Shown: in pieces, positions 21,421-34,605 of the stretch | Layout: every line of letters starts with the position of its first letter | Numbering within the stretch: position 1 is the first letter of the stretch | Assembly: GCA_032622095.1 (NCBI GenBank) | Contig: CP136063.1 | Coordinates: 38,230,106 to 38,294,105 of the forward strand | DNA: 64,000 nt | Reading direction: 5' to 3' | Source: Siphonodentalium dalli | Lineage: Eukaryota > Mollusca > Scaphopoda > Gadilida > Siphonodentaliidae | Made by a program: the position numbers and the translations under genes | Notes under the pieces: generated by a model | Seen by the model: only the letters and a program-made list of their open reading frames with translations | Database searches by the model: none | Told to the model about the DNA's origin: nothing

Positions 21421-22208
21421 TGTGCCAATACGGGTACATATAACTCTTAAGGCTATCAGAACGGTTTGATTATTTATTTACAACAAAGTCAATAATGTTC
21501 AATCATCGGCATCTGGGTTTCTCTTCCTGTCGTCTCCTTGGTTTAGGGTCTTCTTCCGTCTTCATAGGTTGGGTGTGTCTGCTCGTCTTCTACTCGGTTG
21601 AGTTCCGGTTGAGTTTGTCTTCCTGTCGTCTGCTCTTCTTCTTCCGTCGGCGCATCAGTGGGACGTTGTTAGAACCACAAGAGTCAAAATGTTACCTTGT
21701 GTTTACGTCCATACTTTCGGCTGTTTGTCCTAGCGTCCGAGAATTCTTGATACTCGCTGTGTGGTCAGATATAACTGGTTATCGGTGTCGGCTTTCTTCT
21801 TACTAAATACACAGAGGGCGTTAATGACGGCCCGGTGCATCTTCACGGCGAATCGGTTCCAGGCGTACCTAGGGTAATCGGGCGATCGTCATCTCCCTAT
21901 ACGTCCTATAGACTCTTCTCCTTATCCATCACGCTGCGTTAGGTTTCGGTAGCTTTTCTAGGCGAGACATCTGGTCTCGCTAATCCTCAAGATCGTTCTG
22001 TTTACTCCCCAAATCATTTCCCTATGTATGTGTCGGGGATGGTTATTACATGGACGTCCGCTAATTCGTTTTGGTGCCCAGTCTTTTGCGATCTAGATGT
22101 GGTCAACAGCGGCGCTGATATGTGTGGTAATCGAGCGCCCCTCTGACTTAAAGATTGCCTGTCTCCTTCCCGGGTTGAAAGTTATGTCCCTGGGGTTGTC
22201 TTGGCACA
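21421..22208 (-). repeat. LTR 2 (5' LTR, right type)
   Basis: Full 788-bp LTR; differs from LTR 1 at four noted bases (A21687, T at 21772, A at 21901, C at 22165). Its right end TGGCACA abuts CCCATCAACCCC of the satellite. Confidence 0.95.
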
Positions 22209-25200
22209 CCCATCAACCCCGGGGTACAACACGAAGGGTGAAAATGTGGTATGGACCATTTTCGAGAATGGTAAGGATTTCAACCAATTTGACGGCATGG
22301 GTGTGTGGCCCGCCCCAAATACAACATAGAAATACCCAGACCCCCATCCATAACCACGGGGGTTCAACCCCAAGGGGTGAACATGGGGTATGGACCATTT
22401 TCGAGAACGTTAAGGATTTCGACCGATTTGACGGTAGGAGTGGGTGGCCTGTCTCAAACACACCCTACAAACACCCCGACCCCCATCATCAACCACGAGA
22501 GGTAGGCTACCACCCGAGGGGGTAAAATGGGGTATGGACCATTTTCGAGAACGGTAATGATTTCAACCAATTTGACGGCATGTGTGTGGGTGACCCGTCC
22601 CAAATTTACCCTAAAAACACCCCGATCCCCACACATCACCCCCGGCGGTACCACCCCGATGAGATGAAAATGGAGTATGGACCATTTTCGAGAAAGGTAA
22701 GGACTTCAATCGATTTGACGGCATGGGTGGGTGGCCAGCCACAAATACACCCTAGACACACACCTACCCCAACCATCATCCCCGGGGGTACCACCCCGAG
22801 GGGGGGGGGTGAAAATGGAGTATGAACAATATTCGAAATCGGTAAGGATTTCGACCGATTTGACGTTATGGGCGGGTGGCACACCAAATACACGACTGAA
22901 ACACCCCTCACCCCTCACCATCACTCTCGGGGAATACCACTCGAGGGGTGAAATGGGGTACGGACCATTTTCGAGAACGGTAAGGATTTGACCGAGTTGA
23001 CGGCATGGGTGGTGGCGCGCCACAAATACACAAAAGAAACACCCGAACCCCACCATCACCCGGGGGGGGGGTTAACACTCCGAGGGGGTGAACATTGGGT
23101 ATGGACCATTTTCGAGAACGGTATGGATTTCGACCGATTTGACGGCATTTGGGGTGGGTGGTCCGCATCAAATACACCATAGAAAAACCCCACCAACCTG
23201 TCAGCTGGGGGTACCACCCAAGGGGGTGAAAATGAGGTATCGAAAATGTTAGATAAGGTAAGTATTTCGACCGAATTGACTAGATGGGAGGGTGGCCCAC
23301 CACAACCACACCCTAGAAACACCCCGACCCCACCAATCACCCCGGATGTACCAGCCCGAGGGGGTGAAAATGGGGTATGGACCATTTTCGAGACGGTAAG
23401 GATTTCAACCGATTTGACGTCATGGGTGGGTGGCCGCCCAAAATACACCCTAGAAACACCCGAACCCCACCCATCACCCAGGGGGGGGGTACAATTCCAA
23501 GGAGGTCAACATTGGGTATGGACCATTTTCGAGAACGGTAAGTATTTCGACCGATTTGACGGCATTTTGGGTGGGTGGCCCGCATCAAAAACACCATAGA
23601 AAAACCACACCAACCTGTCAGCTGGGGATACCACGCAATCGGGTGAAAATGAGGTATCGACCATTTTCGAGAAGGAAAGGATTTCGACCGATTTGACTAG
23701 ATGGGAGGGTGGCCCGCCAAAACCACACCATCGAAACACCCCGACACCAATCACCACCGGAGGTACCAGCCCGAGGGGGTGACAATGGGGTATGGACCAT
23801 TTTCTAGAATTGTAAGGATTTCGACCAATTTGACGGCATGGGTCGGTGGCCACCCCGAGATGAAAATGAACCATTTTCGAGAAAGGTAAGGACTTCAACC
23901 GAATTGATGGCATGTGTGGGTGGCCCATCCCAAATACACCATAGAAACACCCCGACCCCACCAATCAGCCCGGAGGTACCAGCCCGAGGGGGTGAAAATG
24001 GGGTATGGAACATTTTCGAGGACGGTAAGGATTTCGACCGATTTGACGGCATGGGTCGGTGGCCAGCCACAAATACACCCTAGGAAACACCCAGACCCCC
24101 ATCCATAACCATGGGGGTACATCCCCAAAGGGGTGAGCATGTGGCATGGACCATTTTCGAGAACGTTACGGATTTCGACCGATTTGGCGGTATGAGTGGG
24201 TGGCTTGCCACAAACACACCCTAAACACACCCAACCCCCCATCATCACCCGTGGGAGGTAGGCTACCACTCGAGGGGGTAAACATGGGGTATGGACCATT
24301 TTTGAGAACGGTAAGGATTTCAACCAATTTGACCATAGCAACACCCCGATCCCACACCCATCACCCCGGGGGTACCAACCGAGAAGGTGAAGATTGGGTA
24401 TGGACCATTTTCGAGACCGGTAAGGATTTCGACCGAATTGAAGTTATGGGCGGGTGGCACACCACATACACGATAGAAACACCCCTCACCCCTTACCATC
24501 ACTCTCGGGGAATACTACACGAGGGGTGAAATGGGGTACGGACCATTTTCGAGAACGGTAAGGACTTTGACCGATTTGACAGCATGGGTGGTGGTCCGCC
24601 CCAAATACACCAAAGAAACACCCGAACCCCACCCATCACCCGGGGTGGGGGTGTTAACACTCCGATGGGGTGAACATTCGGTATGGACCATTTTCGAGAA
24701 CGGTACGGATTCGACCGATTTGACAGCATTTTGGGTGGGTGGCCCGCATCAAATACACCATAGAAAAACCCCACCAACCTGTCAGCTGGGGGTACCACCC
24801 AAGGGGATGAAAATGAGGTATCGACCATTTTCGAGAAGGTAAGGATTTCGACCGATTTGACTAAATAGGAGGGTGGCCCGCCACAACTACATCATAGAAA
24901 CACCCGACCCCACCAATCACTCCGGCAGTACCACCCCGAGGGGTGAAAAAGGGGTATGGACCATTTTCGAGAACGGTAAGAATTTCGACCGCTTTGACGG
25001 CATTTGGATGGGTGGCCCGCTTCAAATACACCATAGAAGAACCCCACCAACCTGTCAGCTGGGGGTACCACCAAGGGGGTGAAAATGAGGTATCGACCGT
25101 TTTCGAGAAGGTAAGGATTTCGACCCATTTGACTAGATGGGAGGGTGGCACGCCACAAGCGTTTCGAGAACGGTTTGGCGGTATGAGTGGGTGGCCTGCC

Positions 25201-26745
25201 ACAAACACACCCTTCACAAACCGAACCCCCATCATCACCCGTGGGAGGTAGGTTGCCACCCGAGGGGGTAAAAATGGGATATGGACCATTTTCGAGAACG
25301 GTAAGCATTTCAACCAATTTGACGGCATGTGTGGGTGACCCGCCCAAAATATACCATAGAAACACCCCGATCCCCACCCCGAGCGGTACCACCCGAGGAG
25401 TGGACTTCAACTGATTTGACGGCATGTGTGGGTGGCCCACCCCAATTGCAGCATAGAAACACACGATCCCCCACCCATCACCCCCGGGGAAACCACCCGA
25501 GGAGGTGAAAATGGGGTATGGACCATTTTCGAGAACGGTAAGGATTTCAACCGATTTGACAGCACGGGTGGGTGACCAGCCACAAATACACCCTAGAAAC
25601 ACACCTACCCACAACCACCATCCCCAGGGGCCCCACCCCTACCCGAGGGGGTGAAAATAGAGTGTGGACAATATTCGAGAACGGTAAGGATTTCGACCGA
25701 TTTGACCCCATTTGACTAGATGGGAGGGTGGCACGCCACAAGCACACCCTAGAAACACCCCGACCCCACCAATCAGCCCGGAGGTACCAGCCCGACGGGG
25801 TGAAAATGGGGTATGGACCATTTTCGAGAACGGTAAGGATTTCGACCGATTTGACGGCATGGGTCGGTGGCCCACCCCAAATACACCATAGAAACACCCA
25901 GACACCCATCCATCACCACGGGGGTACAACCCCAAGGGGGTGAACATGGGGTATGGACCATTTTCGAGAACGTTAAGGATTTCTACCAATTTGACTAGAT
26001 GGGAGCGTGGCACGCCACAAGCACACCCTAGAAACACCCGACCCCACCAATCACACGGAGGTACCAGCCCGAGGGGGTGAACATGGGGTATGGACCATTT
26101 TCGAGAACGGTAAGGATTTCGACCGATTTGACGGCATGGGTCGGTGTCCCGCCCCAAATACAACTAGAAACACCCAGACCCCCATCCATCACCACGGGGG
26201 TACAGTCCCAAGGGGTGAAAATGGGGTATGGACCATTTTCGAACGTTAAGGATTTCGACCGATTTGACGGTAGGGGTGAGTGGCCTGCCGCAAACACACC
26301 CTACAAACACCCCGACAACCATCATCACCCACGAGAGGTAGGCTACCACCCGAGGGGGTAAAATGGGGTATGGACCATTTTCGAGAACGGTAATGATTTC
26401 AACCAATTTGACGGCATGTGTGGGTGACCAGCCCCAACTGGACCATAAATACACCCCGATCCCCATACATCACCCCCGGCGGTACCACCCGATGAGATGA
26501 AAATGGGGTATGGACCATTTTCGAGAAAGGTAAGGACTTCAATCGATTTGACGGCATGGGTGGGTGGCCAGCCACAAATACACCCAAGACACACACCTAC
26601 CCCAACCATCATCCCCGGGGGTACCACCCCGAGGGGGGGGGTGAAAATGGACAATATTCGAGATCTGTAAGGATTTCGACCGATTTGACGGCATGGGTGG
26701 GTGGGCCGCCCAAATACACCCTAGAAATACCCCGATCCCCACCCA
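22209..26745. repeat. 138-bp satellite, segment B
   Basis: 4537 bp, about 33 monomers, between two LTRs. The left end (CCCATCAACCCCGGGG) and the right end (CCCCACCCA) join to rebuild a normal monomer once the element and one CCCA are removed. From about 23392 to the right end it matches segment A from about 13490, at an offset of about 9.9 kb. From 22209 to about 23392 it matches C and D but not A. Confidence 0.95.
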
Positions 26746-27533
26746 TGTGCCAATACGGGTACATATAACTCTTAAGGCTATCAGAACGGTTTGATTATTT
26801 ATTTACAACAAAGTCAATAATGTTCAATCATCGGCATCTGGGTTTCTCTTCCTGTCGTCTCCTTGGTTTAGGGTCTTCTTCCGTCTTCATAGGTTGGGTG
26901 TGTCTGCTCGTCTTCTACTCGGTTGAGTTCCGGTTGAGTTTGTCTTCCTGTCGTCTGCTCTTCTTCTTCCGTCGGCGCATCAGTGGGACGTTGTTAGAAC
27001 CACAAGAGTCATAATGTTACCTTGTGTTCACGTCCATACTTTCGGCTGTTTGTCCTAGCGTCCGAGAATTCTTGATACTCGCTGTGTGGTCAGATAGAAC
27101 TGGTTATCGGTGTCGGCTTTCTTCTTACTAAATACACAGAGGGCGTTAATGACGGCCCGGTGCATCTTCACGGCGAATCGGTTCCAGGCGTACCTAGGGT
27201 AATCGGGCGATCGTCATCTCCCTATGCGTCCTATAGACTCTTCTCCTTATCCATCACGCTGCGTTAGGTTTCGGTAGCTTTTCTAGGCGAGACATCTGGT
27301 CTCGCTAATCCTCAAGATCGTTCTGTTTACTCCCCAAATCATTTCCCTATGTATGTGTCGGGGATGGTTATTACATGGACGTCCGCTAATTCGTTTTGGT
27401 GCCCAGTCTTTTGCGATCTAGATGTGGTCAACAGCGGCGCTGATATGTGTGGTAATCGAGCGCCCCTCTGACTTAAAGATTGCCTGTCTTCTTCCCGGGT
27501 TGAAAGTTATGTCCCTGGGGTTGTCTTGGCACA
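26746..27533 (-). repeat. LTR 3 (left type)
   Basis: 788 bp with left-type diagnostic bases. One private change: GTGTTCACG instead of GTGTTTACG near 27029. Confidence 0.95.
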
Positions 27534-27554
27534 TTACTCCTTCACTTTTTCGAT

Positions 27555-27731
27555 TTAAAGTTGATCTTGAAATCGCAAGTCCAATTCGTCGCTGCGCAGC
27601 AGGTCGATGATTCGTCGAAGTGTTTCGCAACAGCGGCATCGGCGATGGATAGCTGGTTCGATGTCGGCCGTCTCCGTGTAGATCGGTTCGTCTGGGCGTC
27701 TCTCAGACAACTCCGACCTACTGGCTGTGAC
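27555..27731 (-). pseudogene. Second accessory C-terminus (copy 2)
   Basis: Same reading as copy 1: an RCRCCETLRRIIDLL module that ends just before the polypurine tract and LTR 3, in a different frame from the accessory ORF upstream. Confidence 0.5.
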
Positions 27732-27742
27732 TTTTTTTGATT

Positions 27743-28264
27743 TTAAAGTTGATCCTGAAATCGCAATTCCAATCCGTCGCTGCGTAGCAGGTTGATGATT
27801 CGTCGGAGTAGTTCGCAACAGCGACATCGGTGAATGAGAGGCCTCCGTTGTTCGTATGTCCGTCGGTGTCGTTGGTACGGCTGCTGTCGTGCTCTAGCGT
27901 AGGTTCGCTGGCGAGTCTGGATCGGCTGTCGGTGTTCGTCCGTGAAGTAGTACCAATCGGGGTCGATGTCGATGAGTGCATCTTCAGTTTCTCTGGGCGG
28001 GCTGTAAGGCGGGGGAGGTGACTGCATTGCGTAATATCGTCTATGCTCGGTGTAAGGCTGTACCCATGGCTGGTTGTAGGATGTGGGTGACTGCATGCGC
28101 GGCATCATGTCGAGGTAGCTTTCATGCGGCCGCCTGCTGGTGGATGGTCGTGCATCTGAATTGGGTGTCATATCGTCATCATCGGATGTCGAGGTATTTT
28201 CGTCATCAATGTCCGAGTATGGGGGTAGGTTCTGACAACTGGTCGACCCTTGTTCCACCGCCAT
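27743..28264 (-). CDS. PPPPY accessory ORF (copy 2)
   Basis: Intact 173-codon frame from the ATG in strong context; protein identical to copy 1. Confidence 0.6.
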   Translation of the reverse strand: MAVEQGSTSCQNLPPYSDIDDENTSTSDDDDMTPNSDARPSTSRRPHESYLDMMPRMQSPTSYNQPWVQPYTEHRRYYAMQSPPPPYSPPRETEDALIDIDPDWYYFTDEHRQPIQTRQRTYARARQQPYQRHRRTYEQRRPLIHRCRCCELLRRIINLLRSDGLELRFQDQL

Positions 28265-28645
28265 GGTCAGCCTGTAATACTCAAACGGATATTTGTGTGA
28301 GGTTTGAGAACAAATGACACAGTCAGTATACACAATGGTTACATTTCCAATTTATCGGTATCGCTTGAGTCGGGGTGATTGATTTCAATCATCAAAACGT
28401 ATGACTGAATGCCGGGATGTATAGTCCCTATTCAACGCTTGCTATAATCATTCTGATGATTATACAACTATAATACCCTGGACATCGTTATGCAACAATT
28501 AATATTTGAAATATATGAAATGCATAAATGTCTATATACATGCAAATGATTCTGATATCCGCGCAACAATAATTACGGAGGAAATTCGGAATACATTAAT
28601 ATACGATACATAATTAATACTAATCCAAATCCGCCACAGATGTGG

Positions 28646-28936
28646 TCAGCCTCTGACGGCTATACTTGGATATACATGTAGGCGTTCCTGAGTGTTGTCC
28701 CGGAATAGCGCAGACGGCTTTGGTGCATCCGTCTCCATTGTTTCGTCTATGGGCTCTTTGAACACGGCATTCGGGACATCCTCAGGTCGCTGGTCTAACT
28801 GCTTATTATACATAATGGCTAACCTTGGTAAATGTCGTTTAACAAATCTCCACCAGAATCGGTGGGTCAAGATAATGAAAATTACTACTGTAACTACGTT
28901 ACTAGGGCAAAATACCACCCTGGCCATCTCTACCAT
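28646..28936 (-). CDS. Membrane-anchor ORF (copy 2)
   Basis: 96 codons, identical to copy 1 in protein, with the same TGA directly upstream of the ATG. Confidence 0.4.
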   Translation of the reverse strand: MVEMARVVFCPSNVVTVVIFIILTHRFWWRFVKRHLPRLAIMYNKQLDQRPEDVPNAVFKEPIDETMETDAPKPSALFRDNTQERLHVYPSIAVRG

Positions 28937-29285
28937 TCATTGGGGTAATACTTTTTCGTTCACTAAGTCAGTCGTGAGCATATTTTCGATCGTGTTTATT
29001 TGAGCGGGGTGCGCTTAAACGCAGTAACCCTAAGGGTGGCGGCGTGCACGTCGGCGCGGTGCTCGTTATCTCTCGGCGCGTGATTGTAAAGTTTAAGGGT
29101 TTATTTATTGAATTGCTACGCGCAAGTGTCGGGTTTCATGGGGACGCGCGACCTGTGATCGATAGGGGCACGACTACTTATTTCGACTTGGTTGGGCCAA
29201 TGGGTTAAATATTACGGAGCCAGGTTAGGTTTGCCAATAAGCCAGTTAAGGGTAGGGTCGCATTTATTCTGTAATGGACCCCAGG

Positions 29286-30032
29286 TCACTGTTTCGAGCA
29301 CTCTATTATTATCGCTGATAGCAGGGCTTGAAACGACGGTTTGCCTATTAAGTTGCTGCTCGTTCCATTCATGAGCTGCTTACACTTGCGAGGGGCCGGT
29401 ACGGGCCTACATTCACGAGGGGTTTGTTCAATGGCGGCCACTTCCATTAACTCATCCTCTGAGCTGTCATCACTCGTAAACATCTTTGTTACTTTGCGCC
29501 CGTGTCGACGAGGCGCTGGAGCGCGTCGTGCCTTGGCACTCGGCTCTGGTCTCTCGTCCATGGACGAGTCAGGGTTTTGTAGCGGCTCTGAGCGCGCGAG
29601 TCGCGTTTTTCTACGCTGTAAGCGCATCTTAAGCTCGCTTAAAGGGACATCTTCGTCATCGGAGTCCGAACATTGTCTCCGATATCGAGCGATTACATCA
29701 TCTGGTAATGGTTCTGTTTCATCGCCAGAAGACCCACCCACAGGGTTAGGGGCAGGAACGTCGCTATCTTCGTCTTCGGGGGGAACAACATACGTTTGAG
29801 CACGCTTGTTGTTGTCAGTTTTGGGGATTTCCCATTCAACGTTGGCCTTGCGCATATGTTCAGCGTGGGATTGTGTGACTTTCCCAGTTAATTGATTCCT
29901 TAACTCGAAAGTAACGGGCGTTATTTGCTTGGTTATGCGGAAGTAGGGTTTCCATTTGCTTTCAAGTTTGCTTTTTCGTAAATGATTCTTCACATAGACG
30001 GCCTCGCCAATCTCGAATTTGGTGTCTGTGGC
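29286..30032 (-). pseudogene. Integrase C-terminal fragment (copy 2)
   Basis: Same GPY/F-like module and acidic/basic tail as copy 1. A silent difference from copy 1 (AGAAGACCC against AGATGACCC on the plus strand near 29728) is shared with copies 3-5. Confidence 0.75.
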
Positions 30033-30762
30033 CTTTTTTGTTAAATTTCGCTGCTTGTTGGCGTTTCGCCTGTTTCACGTGTTTGTGTACCATCATAAAT
30101 GATTTAGGCTGTTGCTGTAATGTTATTTGACAATAACCTTTCCCAGCACGATCGCGTCTTCGTCCATACGTGACTGATTTTCCAACTACACTGCCGCGCC
30201 GTAGATAAACGGTTTTATTAGTGTTGTTCACAAGTAGCAATGGGACTTGATGTCTTTTACCTAGTTCCGAAATCGACTTCCTTACCTCCAAACCGGGTTT
30301 TGATGCTAGGTAACCTTTCTTGATTTGGGCAACCTCTATTAATGTCGACTTGTGAAGAGAAGCTAAGTTTTTTGATTTTCCCATACATAAAGTCGATGTT
30401 CGGGGCTTTAAACTAACTTTGCTGGTTAATCTCAGAAGGGAAGCGATATACGCATCTGCTTCCAAGGGGACATACACGTCACTGACCTTGAGGCATCCCA
30501 GATCATAATACAGCCTGACCCCCCGAGAGGTCAACCACTCTCTCCCCAAGATCATATTCCGGGTCATATCATTCACCACATAAAATATATGGGTTAATTT
30601 TAGTTTCGCCATTCTGAAGGTCAGTTCCACGCTACCAAGTACACCCAGTGATTTCCCATTCACGGAGCTAAGGTTAGTGTGTTCCCTAGTTAGTTTTGGT
30701 CGAAACTGTAATGCGTCATAGACGCGTTTGTGAATCAATGACACTTCCGCGCCACTATCCAC
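29962..30762 (-). pseudogene. Protease-integrase fusion (copy 2)
   Basis: As copy 1, with one private replacement: Asp75 in the ILGRDWL landmark is Glu. Same A6 frameshift. Confidence 0.88.
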
Positions 30763-30867
30763 TAATGAGCGATATTTATTTTTCTATTCTAACTAAACAT
30801 GAGCTGGGGTTCCCCACAATATTTATGTTGTATTTCCTCCCATTCGTGGCCTCAATGAGAGGATTCC

Positions 30868-31182
30868 CTAGTTTTTTTGGTATGTGGGTAGGGTCATTAA
30901 TTGGGGTGGTCTGTTTGATGTCGGATATTTCCGGCTGTGATTCGGCGCATTATTGGGTGGGCCACGTGACCGATTGGGTTGGTTCCGGAGGTTTGCTATA
31001 TATGGTGATATTGGCGCGTTCCATTGCCTTCGCTTCGGGTTTCCAGATTTAGAGGGGCAACTCCTAGCCAAATGATTTCCTTCACAAACCCAGCAAGCTA
31101 TGTGCCTTTGATTTTCGGTCTTAAAGGTTCAGTCACGGGCAAAATGATTACCTCGACACGTCCAACATTCGATTGAAGCCAT
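30868..31182 (-). pseudogene. Gag zinc-knuckle remnant (copy 2)
   Basis: Same broken first knuckle (TGA at the last Cys) and intact second knuckle as copy 1. Confidence 0.7.
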
Positions 31183-31318
31183 TATGCATATAAACAGTTA
31201 GACTCACGTTTTGCGAATTTTCCCACACTGTTTCTGTTCACACTGTTCTTCTTCTGGTTTCACGTTGTGTCTGCGATTAGCGTTCAGATCCTGGCTCGAA
31301 GGCACCAGTTAAGAGATA

Positions 31319-32106
31319 TGTGCCAATACGGGTACATATAACTCTTAAGGCTATCAGAACGGTTTGATTATTTATTTACAACAAAGTCAATAATGTTCAA
31401 TCATCGGCATCTGGGTTTCTCTTCCTGTCGTCTCCTTGGTTTAGGGTCTTCTTCCGTCTTCATAGGTTGGGTGTGTCTGCTCGTCTTCTACTCGGTTGAG
31501 TTCCGGTTGAGTTTGTCTTCCTGTCGTCTGCTCTTCTTCTTCCGTCGGCGCATCAGTGGGACGTTGTTAGAACCACAAGAGTCATAATGTTACCTTGTGT
31601 TTACGTCCATACTTTCGGCTGTTTGTCCTAGCGTCCGAGAATTCTTGATACTCGCTGTGTGGTCAGATAGAACTGGTTATCGGTGTCGGCTTTCTTCTTA
31701 CTAAATACACAGAGGGCGTTAATGACGGCCCGGTGCATCTTCACGGCGAATCGGTTCCAGGCGTACCTAGGGTAATCGGGCGATCGTCATCTCCCTATGC
31801 GTCCTATAGACTCTTCTCCTTATCCATCACGCTGCGTTAGGTTTCGGTAGCTTTTCTAGGCGAGACATCTGGTCTCGCTAATCCTCAAGATCGTTCTGTT
31901 TACTCCCCAAATCATTTCCCTATGTATGTGTCGGGGATGGTTATTACATGGACGTCCGCTAATTCGTTTTGGTGCCCAGTCTTTTGCGATCTAGATGTGG
32001 TCAACAGCGGCGCTGATATGTGTGGTAATCGAGCGCCCCTCTGACTTAAAGATTGCCTGTCTTCTTCCCGGGTTGAAAGTTATGTCCCTGGGGTTGTCTT
32101 GGCACA
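31319..32106 (-). repeat. LTR 4 (shared, left type)
   Basis: LTR shared by internal copies 2 and 3. All four diagnostic bases are of the left type, although by position it also serves as the 5' LTR of copy 2. Confidence 0.95.
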
Positions 32107-32127
32107 TTACTCCTTCACTTTTTCGAT

Positions 32128-32304
32128 TTAAAGTTGATCTTGAAATCGCAAGTCCAATTCGTCGCTGCGCAGCAGGTCGATGATTCGTCGAAGTGTTTCG
32201 CAACAGCGGCATCGGCGATGGATAGCTGGTTCGATGTCGGCCGTCTCCGTGTAGATCGGTTCGTCTGGGCGTCTCTCAGACAACTCCGACCTACTGGCTG
32301 TGAC
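32128..32304 (-). pseudogene. Second accessory C-terminus (copy 3)
   Basis: Identical in layout to copy 1. Confidence 0.5.
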
Positions 32305-32315
32305 TTTTTTTGATT

Positions 32316-32837
32316 TTAAAGTTGATCCTGAAATCGCAATTCCAATCCGTCGCTGCGTAGCAGGTTGATGATTCGTCGGAGTAGTTCGCAACAGCGACAT
32401 CGGTGAATGAGAGGCCTCCGTTGTTCGTATGTCCGTCGGTGTCGTTGGTACGGCTGCTGTCGTGCTCTAGCGTAGGTTCGCTGGCGAGTCTGGATCGGCT
32501 GTCGGTGTTCGTCCGTGAAGTAGTACCAATCGGGGTCGATGTCGATGAGTGCATCTTCAGTTTCTCTGGGCGGGCTGTAAGGCGGGGGAGGTGACTGCAT
32601 TGCGTAATATCGTCTATGCTCGGTGTAAGGCTGTACCCATGGCTGGTTGTAGGATGTGGGTGACTGCATGCGCGGCATCATGTCGAGGTAGCTTTCATGC
32701 GGCCGCCTGCTGGTGGATGGTCGTGCATCTGAATTGGGTGTCATATCGTCATCATCGGATGTCGAGGTATTTTCGTCATCAATGTCCGAGTATGGGGGTA
32801 GGTTCTGACAACTGGTCGACCCTTGTTCCACCGCCAT
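32316..32837 (-). CDS. PPPPY accessory ORF (copy 3)
   Basis: Intact 173-codon frame. Just upstream of its ATG, copies 3 and 4 share GTTTGCGAAC where copies 1, 2 and 5 have GTTTGAGAAC (plus strand, near 32880). Confidence 0.6.
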   Translation of the reverse strand: MAVEQGSTSCQNLPPYSDIDDENTSTSDDDDMTPNSDARPSTSRRPHESYLDMMPRMQSPTSYNQPWVQPYTEHRRYYAMQSPPPPYSPPRETEDALIDIDPDWYYFTDEHRQPIQTRQRTYARARQQPYQRHRRTYEQRRPLIHRCRCCELLRRIINLLRSDGLELRFQDQL

Positions 32838-33218
32838 GGTCAGCCTGTAATACTCAAACGGATATTTGTGTGAGGTTTGCGAACAAATGACACAGTCAGT
32901 ATACACAATGGTTACATTTCCAATTTATCGGTATCGCTTGAGTCGGGGTGATTGATTTCAATCATCAAAACGTATGACTGAATGCCGGGATGTATAGTCC
33001 CTATTCAACGCTTGCTATAATCATTCTGATGATTATACAACTATAATACCCTGGACATCGTTATGCAACAATTAATATTTGAAATATATGAAATGCATAA
33101 ATGTCTATATACATGCAAATGATTCTGATATCCGCGCAACAATAATTACGGAGGAAATTCGGAATACATTAATATACGATACATAATTAATACTAATCCA
33201 AATCCGCCACAGATGTGG

Positions 33219-33509
33219 TCAGCCTCTGACGGCTATACTTGGATATACATGTAGGCGTTCCTGAGTGTTGTCCCGGAATAGCGCAGACGGCTTTGGTGCA
33301 TCCGTCTCCATTGTTTCGTCTATGGGCTCTTTGAACACGGCATTCGGGACATCCTCAGGTCGCTGGTCTAACTGCTTATTATACATAATGGCTAACCTTG
33401 GTAAATGTCGTTTAACAAATCTCCACCAGAATCGGTGGGTCAAGATAATGAAAATTACTACTGTAACTACGTTACTAGGGCAAAATACCACCCTGGCCAT
33501 CTCTACCAT
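33219..33509 (-). CDS. Membrane-anchor ORF (copy 3)
   Basis: 96 codons, same protein as copy 1. Confidence 0.4.
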   Translation of the reverse strand: MVEMARVVFCPSNVVTVVIFIILTHRFWWRFVKRHLPRLAIMYNKQLDQRPEDVPNAVFKEPIDETMETDAPKPSALFRDNTQERLHVYPSIAVRG

Positions 33510-33858
33510 TCATTGGGGTAATACTTTTTCGTTCACTAAGTCAGTCGTGAGCATATTTTCGATCGTGTTTATTTGAGCGGGGTGCGCTTAAACGCAGTAA
33601 CCCTAAGGGTGGCGGCGTGCACGTCGGCGCGGTGCTCGTTATCTCTCGGCGCGTGATTGTAAAGTTTAAGGGTTTATTTATTGAATTGCTACGCGCAAGT
33701 GTCGGGTTTCATGGGGACGCGCGACCTGTGATCGATAGGGGCACGACTACTTATTTCGACTTGGTTGGGCCAATGGGTTAAATATTACGGAGCCAGGTTA
33801 GGTTTGCCAATAAGCCAGTTAAGGGTAGGGTCGCATTTATTCTGTAATGGACCCCAGG

Positions 33859-34605
33859 TCACTGTTTCGAGCACTCTATTATTATCGCTGATAGCAGGGC
33901 TTGAAACGACGGTTTGCCTATTAAGTTGCTGCTCGTTCCATTCATGAGCTGCTTACACTTGCGAGGGGCCGGTACGGGCCTACATTCACGAGGGGTTTGT
34001 TCAATGGCGGCCACTTCCATTAACTCATCCTCTGAGCTGTCATCACTCGTAAACATCTTTGTTACTTTGCGCCCGTGTCGACGAGGCGCTGGAGCGCGTC
34101 GTGCCTTGGCACTCGGCTCTGGTCTCTCGTCCATGGACGAGTCAGGGTTTTGTAGCGGCTCTGAGCGCGCGAGTCGCGTTTTTCTACGCTGTAAGCGCAT
34201 CTTAAGCTCGCTTAAAGGGACATCTTCGTCATCGGAGTCCGAACATTGTCTCCGATATCGAGCGATTACATCATCTGGTAATGGTTCTGTTTCATCGCCA
34301 GAAGACCCACCCACAGGGTTAGGGGCAGGAACGTCGCTATCTTCGTCTTCGGGGGGAACAACATACGTTTGAGCACGCTTGTTGTTGTCAGTTTTGGGGA
34401 TTTCCCATTCAACGTTGGCCTTGCGCATATGTTCAGCGTGGGATTGTGTGACTTTCCCAGTTAATTGATTCCTTAACTCGAAAGTAACGGGCGTTATTTG
34501 CTTGGTTATGCGGAAGTAGGGTTTCCATTTGCTTTCAAGTTTGCTTTTTCGTAAATGATTCTTCACATAGACGGCCTCGCCAATCTCGAATTTGGTGTCT
34601 GTGGC
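33859..34605 (-). pseudogene. Integrase C-terminal fragment (copy 3)
   Basis: Same protein as copy 1, out of frame with the protease because of the shared A6 run. Confidence 0.75.

Larger units (their letters stand above)
16848..22208 (-). mobile_element. Defective Ty3/gypsy-type LTR retrotransposon, block 1 (LTR-int-LTR)
   Basis: A complete two-LTR copy of 5361 bp: LTR 16848-17635, internal 17636-21420, LTR 21421-22208. Genes read on the minus strand, so the right LTR is the 5' LTR. The insertion lies inside a 138-bp satellite monomer and is flanked by CCCA on both sides, a 4-bp target-site duplication: the left flank ends CCCCACCCA and the right flank begins CCCATCAACC. Gene order 5' to 3' is zinc-knuckle gag remnant, protease joined to integrase C-terminus, membrane-anchor fragment, PPPPY accessory ORF and a duplicated accessory C-terminus. 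Reverse transcriptase, RNase H and the integrase core are absent, so it could not transpose unaided. Family assignment rests on the DSGA protease and the GPY/F-like integrase tail. Confidence 0.92.
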
